Positions 60,308 through 64,000 of a DNA stretch of 64,000 nucleotides are shown piece by piece (the first letter of the stretch is position 1; every line of letters starts with the position of its first letter). Both the position numbers and the translations under genes were made by a program. The stretch covers positions 186,001 through 250,000 of the forward strand of contig JACKOW010000003.1 of NCBI GenBank assembly GCA_024234055.1, in the 5' to 3' direction. Source of the stretch: Rhodanobacteraceae bacterium (GTDB taxonomy: Bacteria; Pseudomonadota; Gammaproteobacteria; Xanthomonadales; SZUA-5). The notes below the pieces were generated by a model. That model did not search any database. It had not been told where the DNA came from and worked only from the letters and a program-made list of their open reading frames with translations.

Positions 60308-60643
60308 TCAGTCGGTTTCCGAAGGCGGCCAGCGACCCTTGCGCTGCAGGCGCTTGGCTGCCAGCGCGTAACCCCCCTGCTCTCCCACCAGAAACCGGGC
60401 GACACGACCGATGGTGGTGACGCTGACCGCCGTGCGATCATGGATCTCGCGGTAGGCCACTTCGCGCAGCAGATAGGGAACCACACGCCAGCGATCGGTG
60501 AGCGCCTCAAGTTCCGCGGGCGTGGTCAGATCGCGCAGAAAGGCGCGCATCTCCTCCACCGTGCGCATCGACATCATCGCCTCGCAGAGAAAATCCAGCG
60601 AAGCGGTGTCGGAGGTTTCTGGCTGTACCGCTCGACGTTTCAT
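60308..60643 (-). CDS. TrpR/YerC-YecD family regulator, probably of the his operon
   Basis: 111 residues. FLCEAMMSMRTVEEMRAFLRDLTTPAELEALTDRWRVVPYLLREVAYREIHDRTAVSVTTIGRVARFLV is the TrpR-like helix-turn-helix fold of the YerC/YecD group. These genes often lie just before hisG. The gene is 150 bp upstream of hisG on the same strand; that gap has no clear hairpin, so one transcript is possible. A promoter (60676-60704) and a near-perfect palindrome over the start site (60648-60665) suggest it represses itself and the operon, with histidine as a possible co-repressor by analogy with TrpR. Confidence 0.86.
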   Translation of the reverse strand: MKRRAVQPETSDTASLDFLCEAMMSMRTVEEMRAFLRDLTTPAELEALTDRWRVVPYLLREVAYREIHDRTAVSVTTIGRVARFLVGEQGGYALAAKRLQRKGRWPPSETD

Positions 60644-60647
60644 TCAC

Positions 60648-60665
60648 GTAATAGCGCGTTATTAC
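60648..60665. promoter_or_regulatory. Candidate operator, GTAATA-N6-TATTAC palindrome
   Basis: GTAATAGCGCGTTATTAC is an 18-bp palindrome with only one mismatched pair. It lies 4 bp upstream of the YerC-like ATG (60643) and just downstream of the predicted transcription start, where a bound dimer would block initiation. Size and symmetry resemble TrpR operators. Confidence 0.6.
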
Positions 60666-60675
60666 AATGCGGCGG

Positions 60676-60704
60676 AGCATAGGGGCGATGCTGCATAGCG
60701 TCAA
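60676..60704 (-). promoter_or_regulatory. Sigma-70 type promoter for the regulator and his operon
   Basis: On the minus strand TTGACG (60704-60699), a 17-bp spacer and TATGCT (60681-60676). The -35 matches at five of six bases and the -10 at four of six with ideal spacing. The start of RNA would be near 60668, placing the palindrome right at +3 to +20. Confidence 0.6.
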
Positions 60705-60904
60705 GGGCGGGAGTTTGCACCTCGTTCAGGTCCCGGGTCAGGTCGACACGGATCGCCGACAATCTGCCTCGTGGCGCTGCGGGCCCTCTGCGGCCGCCAT
60801 GGACGCATGTACGGCGGCCAAGTGATTCCCGAAGCAAGGCTTGATAAGCGCGCCGCACCACCCCAGCATAGCCTGACCATCAAGATGTTCAGTACGCATC
60901 GCTC

Positions 60905-61804
60905 ATGACTGACAAGCATATCCGCCTGGTGGAAGTTGGCCCCCGCGACGGTTTGCAGAACGAAGCCCGGCACTTGCCCACGGCCAGCAAGATCGAACTG
61001 ATCGAGCGACTGGCGGCGGCGGGCCATCGCACGGTCGAGGCCACCAGCTTCGTCAGCCCCAAATGGGTACCGCAGATGGCCGATGCTGCCGACGTCTATG
61101 CCGGACTGCAGCAGCGGCCAGGCGTGGCCTATCCGGTGCTGGTTCCGAACCTGCAGGGCTATGAGCGCGCGCGCGCGGTGGGTGTGGCCGAGATAGCGGT
61201 GTTTGGCGCCGCCTCCGAAGCCTTCAGTCAGCGCAACATCAATGCCTCCATCGCCGAGTCGCTCGCCCGATTTGCGCCGGTGATCGAGCGTGCCCGCGCT
61301 GACCAGGTGCGCGTGCGCGGCTATGTTTCCACGGTGCTTGGCTGTCCCTACCAGGGCGAAGTCCCCTTGTCCGACGTAGTCCGGGTGGCGCGCACGCTGT
61401 ATCAGATGGGCTGCTACGAGATTTCCCTGGGCGACACGATAGGCGTCGGCACGGCTGGCAAGGCCCGGGCCATGCTGAAGGCAGTGGCCACGGAGGTGCC
61501 GATGGTGGCGCTGGCCGTGCACTTCCACGACACTTACGGGCAGGCGCTGGCCAATACCCTGGCCTGTGTCGAGGAAGGCGTGCGCGTGGTCGACGCCTCG
61601 GTTGCAGGCCTTGGCGGATGTCCCTATGCCGCCGGCGCCAGCGGCAACGTCGCCAGCGAGGATGTGGTCTACCTGCTGCACGGCCTGGGCATGGAGACCG
61701 GTATCGATCTGTCCGCACTGGTGGAGACCGGCCGCTGGATCAGCACCCTGTTGCAACGAAACAATGGCAGCAAGGTGGGCCTGGCGTTCAAGAAGACGGC
61801 CTGA
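60905..61804 (+). CDS. Hydroxymethylglutaryl-CoA lyase
   Basis: 299 residues. RLVEVGPRDGLQNEARHLPT (metal and substrate Arg-Asp), VEATSFVSPKWVPQMADA, GYVSTVLGCPYQGEV, ISLGDTIGVGT, HFHDTYGQALAN (metal His pair) and SVAGLGGCPYAAGASGNVASEDVVYLL (catalytic Cys) are the HMG-CoA lyase signatures. It splits HMG-CoA to acetyl-CoA and acetoacetate, the last step of leucine breakdown. No other leucine catabolic gene is in the window. It is divergent from the his operon regulator over 261 bp. Confidence 0.94.
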   Translation: MTDKHIRLVEVGPRDGLQNEARHLPTASKIELIERLAAAGHRTVEATSFVSPKWVPQMADAADVYAGLQQRPGVAYPVLVPNLQGYERARAVGVAEIAVFGAASEAFSQRNINASIAESLARFAPVIERARADQVRVRGYVSTVLGCPYQGEVPLSDVVRVARTLYQMGCYEISLGDTIGVGTAGKARAMLKAVATEVPMVALAVHFHDTYGQALANTLACVEEGVRVVDASVAGLGGCPYAAGASGNVASEDVVYLLHGLGMETGIDLSALVETGRWISTLLQRNNGSKVGLAFKKTA

Positions 61805-61965
61805 AAGATCGAATCCGGCGATGACGAATTCGTTCGCTCCCTGCTAACCTGAAGACTCCGCGGCTACGCAGCCCGCGCCGACCAGAACAGGGCCATGAAG
61901 CCAGCGCTTGCGCATCACCCTCAGATCGGTGCTCGTCTGCTTCCAGCGGCTGTCAGCGGCCAGCG

Positions 61966-64000
61966 GTGAGCACGCAGCCACCCTCGCTGTCGCGGCGGTC
62001 AGCGGTCGATCAGACGGCCCGCGAACTGCTGGAGTGGCTGAGCGAGCTGCGCGCCAAGGCCGCCGGCGACGGCCTGGACTCCAACGATCTGGCCGAGATC
62101 GCCCGACGCGTGGGCGAATTGCTGAAAATCGGCCGTTCCGCCGTTTCGCGTTATGTCGGACTGTTCGATGCGGCCGCCGATGCCATCACGCTGATCGACC
62201 GTAATGGCCATATTGTCGATGCCAACCTGGCAGCGGAAAGGATGTTCGGCTGGAGTCGTCAGGAACTGCGGGAGCGCAGCGTCTACGACCTCAATCCCAG
62301 CCTGCCGGCGAACCACATCGAGCGCATCTGGGACAATCTGGCGGTCGGCGAGAGTACCTCGACCGAGACCACCAATCGCTGCAAGGACGGCCGCCTGATT
62401 CCAGTCGAGGTGCACTCACGCGCCTATTTCGATCACGATCAGAAGCTGATCGTGGCCATCGCCCGCAACATCAGCGAACGCCTGCATTCGGAGCGTGAAC
62501 TGCGCGCTGGAGAGGAGCGCTACGCGGCCTTGCTGCAGGCCGTGGACAAGGGTGTGATCGTCCATGACGCCAAGGGCCGCATCGTGTCGATGAACGCCTC
62601 GGCTGAACGCATCCTCGGCATGGACACCGAAGCTTCCGGCGATCTGTCCAGGATCACCGAGTGGGATTTGTATGACGACAACGGCCAGGCGATCGAATGG
62701 TCCGCCAATCCGGTGCTGCAAGCGGTGCGCACAGGACAGCGGGTCGAATCCACGGTGCTCGGCCTGGTTGATCGCCGCACCGGGCATGGCCGTTGGGTGG
62801 CCATCAGCGTCGTGCCGCAGTTTCGCGAAGGTGAATCCCAGCCCTTCCAGTTGATTTCCCTGTTCAGCGACATCACCGAACTGAAGCGCACCGCAGAGCT
62901 CTTCGACCAGGTGCAGGCGCTGGCCCGGATCGGCGGCTGGACCGTGGATCTCAAGCAGCACACGCTGTACTGGACCGAAGCACTCTATCACCTGTTGGGA
63001 CGCGACCCCGGCGCGGGCATCGGCCGCGACGGGCTGGCGGAGATGCTGGTGCCGGAGGACCGGCAACGATTCGAGAACGCCGTCCGTCGCTCTGCCGAAA
63101 CCGGCGCAGCACTTGACACCGAAGTGCGGGTGGCACACCCCTCCAACCGCATCATGTGGGTGCGCGTGCTCGGTCATGTCCAGAGTCGCCGTGGCGTTCC
63201 CTACCAGATGTCCGGAACGGTGCAGGAGATCACGTCGCGCAAGCTGGAAGAGGAACGGCTGCGACGGCAGGCACAGACCGATCCCCTGACCGGCCTGCTC
63301 AACCGCGATACGATCCTGGCCGGCCTCAGCGCTGCGCTGGTCGGCAACACTGGGCAGGCAGGCCCGGCGCTGATGTACGTGGATCTGGATCGCTTCAAGG
63401 TGGTCAACGACCTGATCGGACACACCGCCGGAGATCGCTTGCTGGTCGCCGCTGCGCGGCGTCTGCTGGGCGTGCTCCCCGAAGGCATCAGTGCCGGTCG
63501 ATTCGGGGGTGACGAGTTCCTTGTCCTGATGCCCAGCGCGACCTCGGAGGAAGAGGTTTGCGCCCTCGCCGAAACCATCAGCGCCGCATTCGCCAAGCCA
63601 TTTGCGCATTCCGGCGAGGAGTTTGTCATCACGCCGTCGATAGGCATCGCCCGCTATCCGAATGATGGCCTGAACGCGCAGCAGCTGCTGAACCATGCCG
63701 ATGTCGCCATGTACGAGGCCAAGCGCCGCGGTCGCAACACCTGGCAGATGTTTTCTCCAGCACTGGCCCTGCAGCTGAAGGAACGCCTGCTGATCGAGAC
63801 CCAACTGCGCCGGGCCATCGAAAACGAGGAGTTCTATCTGTTGTACCAGCCCAAGATCGACATGCGCACCGGCTGCGTGGTCGGTGCTGAAGCATTGCTG
63901 CGATGGCGCAGCCGGGTGCTTGGCGATCTGGCGCCCGACACCTTCATCCCGATCGCCGAGACCTCCGGCGACATCGTCCGGATTGGCGCCTTCGTGTTGG
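61966..64000 (+). CDS. PAS-GGDEF-EAL signalling protein, 3' end beyond window
   Basis: 678 codons are visible from GTG 61966; no stop before the edge. The first 60 residues are helical. Three PAS domains follow (about 65-180, DAADAITLIDRNGHIVDAN; 185-300, AVDKGVIVHDAKGRIVSMN; 305-425, ARIGGWTVDLKQHTLYW with a PAC end). The GGDEF domain (about 430-590) starts TDPLTGLLNRD and has an intact RFGGDEF (511-517). The RXXD inhibitory site is missing. The EAL domain begins about 605 (YLLYQPKIDMRTG, VGAEALLRW) and is cut by the edge. It may both make and break cyclic di-GMP. No membrane helix is seen. Confidence 0.9.
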   Translation, partial: MSTQPPSLSRRSAVDQTARELLEWLSELRAKAAGDGLDSNDLAEIARRVGELLKIGRSAVSRYVGLFDAAADAITLIDRNGHIVDANLAAERMFGWSRQELRERSVYDLNPSLPANHIERIWDNLAVGESTSTETTNRCKDGRLIPVEVHSRAYFDHDQKLIVAIARNISERLHSERELRAGEERYAALLQAVDKGVIVHDAKGRIVSMNASAERILGMDTEASGDLSRITEWDLYDDNGQAIEWSANPVLQAVRTGQRVESTVLGLVDRRTGHGRWVAISVVPQFREGESQPFQLISLFSDITELKRTAELFDQVQALARIGGWTVDLKQHTLYWTEALYHLLGRDPGAGIGRDGLAEMLVPEDRQRFENAVRRSAETGAALDTEVRVAHPSNRIMWVRVLGHVQSRRGVPYQMSGTVQEITSRKLEEERLRRQAQTDPLTGLLNRDTILAGLSAALVGNTGQAGPALMYVDLDRFKVVNDLIGHTAGDRLLVAAARRLLGVLPEGISAGRFGGDEFLVLMPSATSEEEVCALAETISAAFAKPFAHSGEEFVITPSIGIARYPNDGLNAQQLLNHADVAMYEAKRRGRNTWQMFSPALALQLKERLLIETQLRRAIENEEFYLLYQPKIDMRTGCVVGAEALLRWRSRVLGDLAPDTFIPIAETSGDIVRIGAFVL

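Overview
The window is high-GC chromosomal DNA from a Gram-negative gammaproteobacterium, most like the Lysobacterales (Xanthomonadales). This rests on inference: the uvrC-pgsA-tRNA Gly-Cys-Leu synteny, the single his operon with a TrpR/YerC-type regulator, the LPS (kdsB) and outer-membrane genes, and the many REP-like intergenic repeats. No 16S gene is present to settle it.

Layout. 1-1668: the N-terminal part of a membrane glycosyltransferase, cut by the window edge. 1795-2057: a small element bounded by inverted repeats. 2181-9047: the most interesting block, a predicted electron-transfer route across the whole envelope. It encodes a nine-haem membrane-anchored cytochrome c, a b-type cytochrome, a small membrane protein, a mono-haem cytochrome c, a decahaem MtrA/DmsE-type cytochrome and an MtrB/PioB-type outer-membrane barrel. 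Two FNR/Anr-like sites lie in its intergenic regions. 9530-12725: N-formylglutamate amidohydrolase and a lipoprotein carrying a C-terminal pilin domain. 12975-20319: a ten-gene Mrp/Mnh-type cation/proton antiporter operon with three ND2/4/5-like subunits and no large MnhA. 20500-21183: a disrupted gene.

21245-31006 holds housekeeping and small metabolic genes: a mutY-yggX in-frame fusion, ftsY, rsmD, coaD, a ferredoxin-ggt-MBL operon, DUF4920 and a cyclophilin. 31189-35679 is the tRNA Leu/Cys/Gly cluster, pgsA, uvrC and an NHL-repeat protein, all on the minus strand. 35863-48836 contains kdsB, a lytic transglycosylase, a TPR-hydroxylase, a Sel1-repeat protein, an S9 peptidase, a methyltransferase, a PhrB-type photolyase and a Ser/Thr kinase. 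49365-51978 has radA and a MerR-type regulator. 52394-60157 is the full histidine operon (hisG-D-C-B-H-A-F-IE, minus strand), preceded by a YerC/TrpR-like regulator with a clear promoter and operator. The window ends with HMG-CoA lyase and the start of a PAS-GGDEF-EAL protein.

How the genes may work together: the b-type/nonahaem pair would exchange electrons with the quinone pool, the small cytochrome c would shuttle them across the periplasm, and the MtrA/MtrB pair would carry them through the outer membrane. The direction (metal reduction or Fe(II) oxidation) cannot be decided from sequence. At least six families of palindromic or tandem intergenic repeats are scattered through the window, several next to operon ends.
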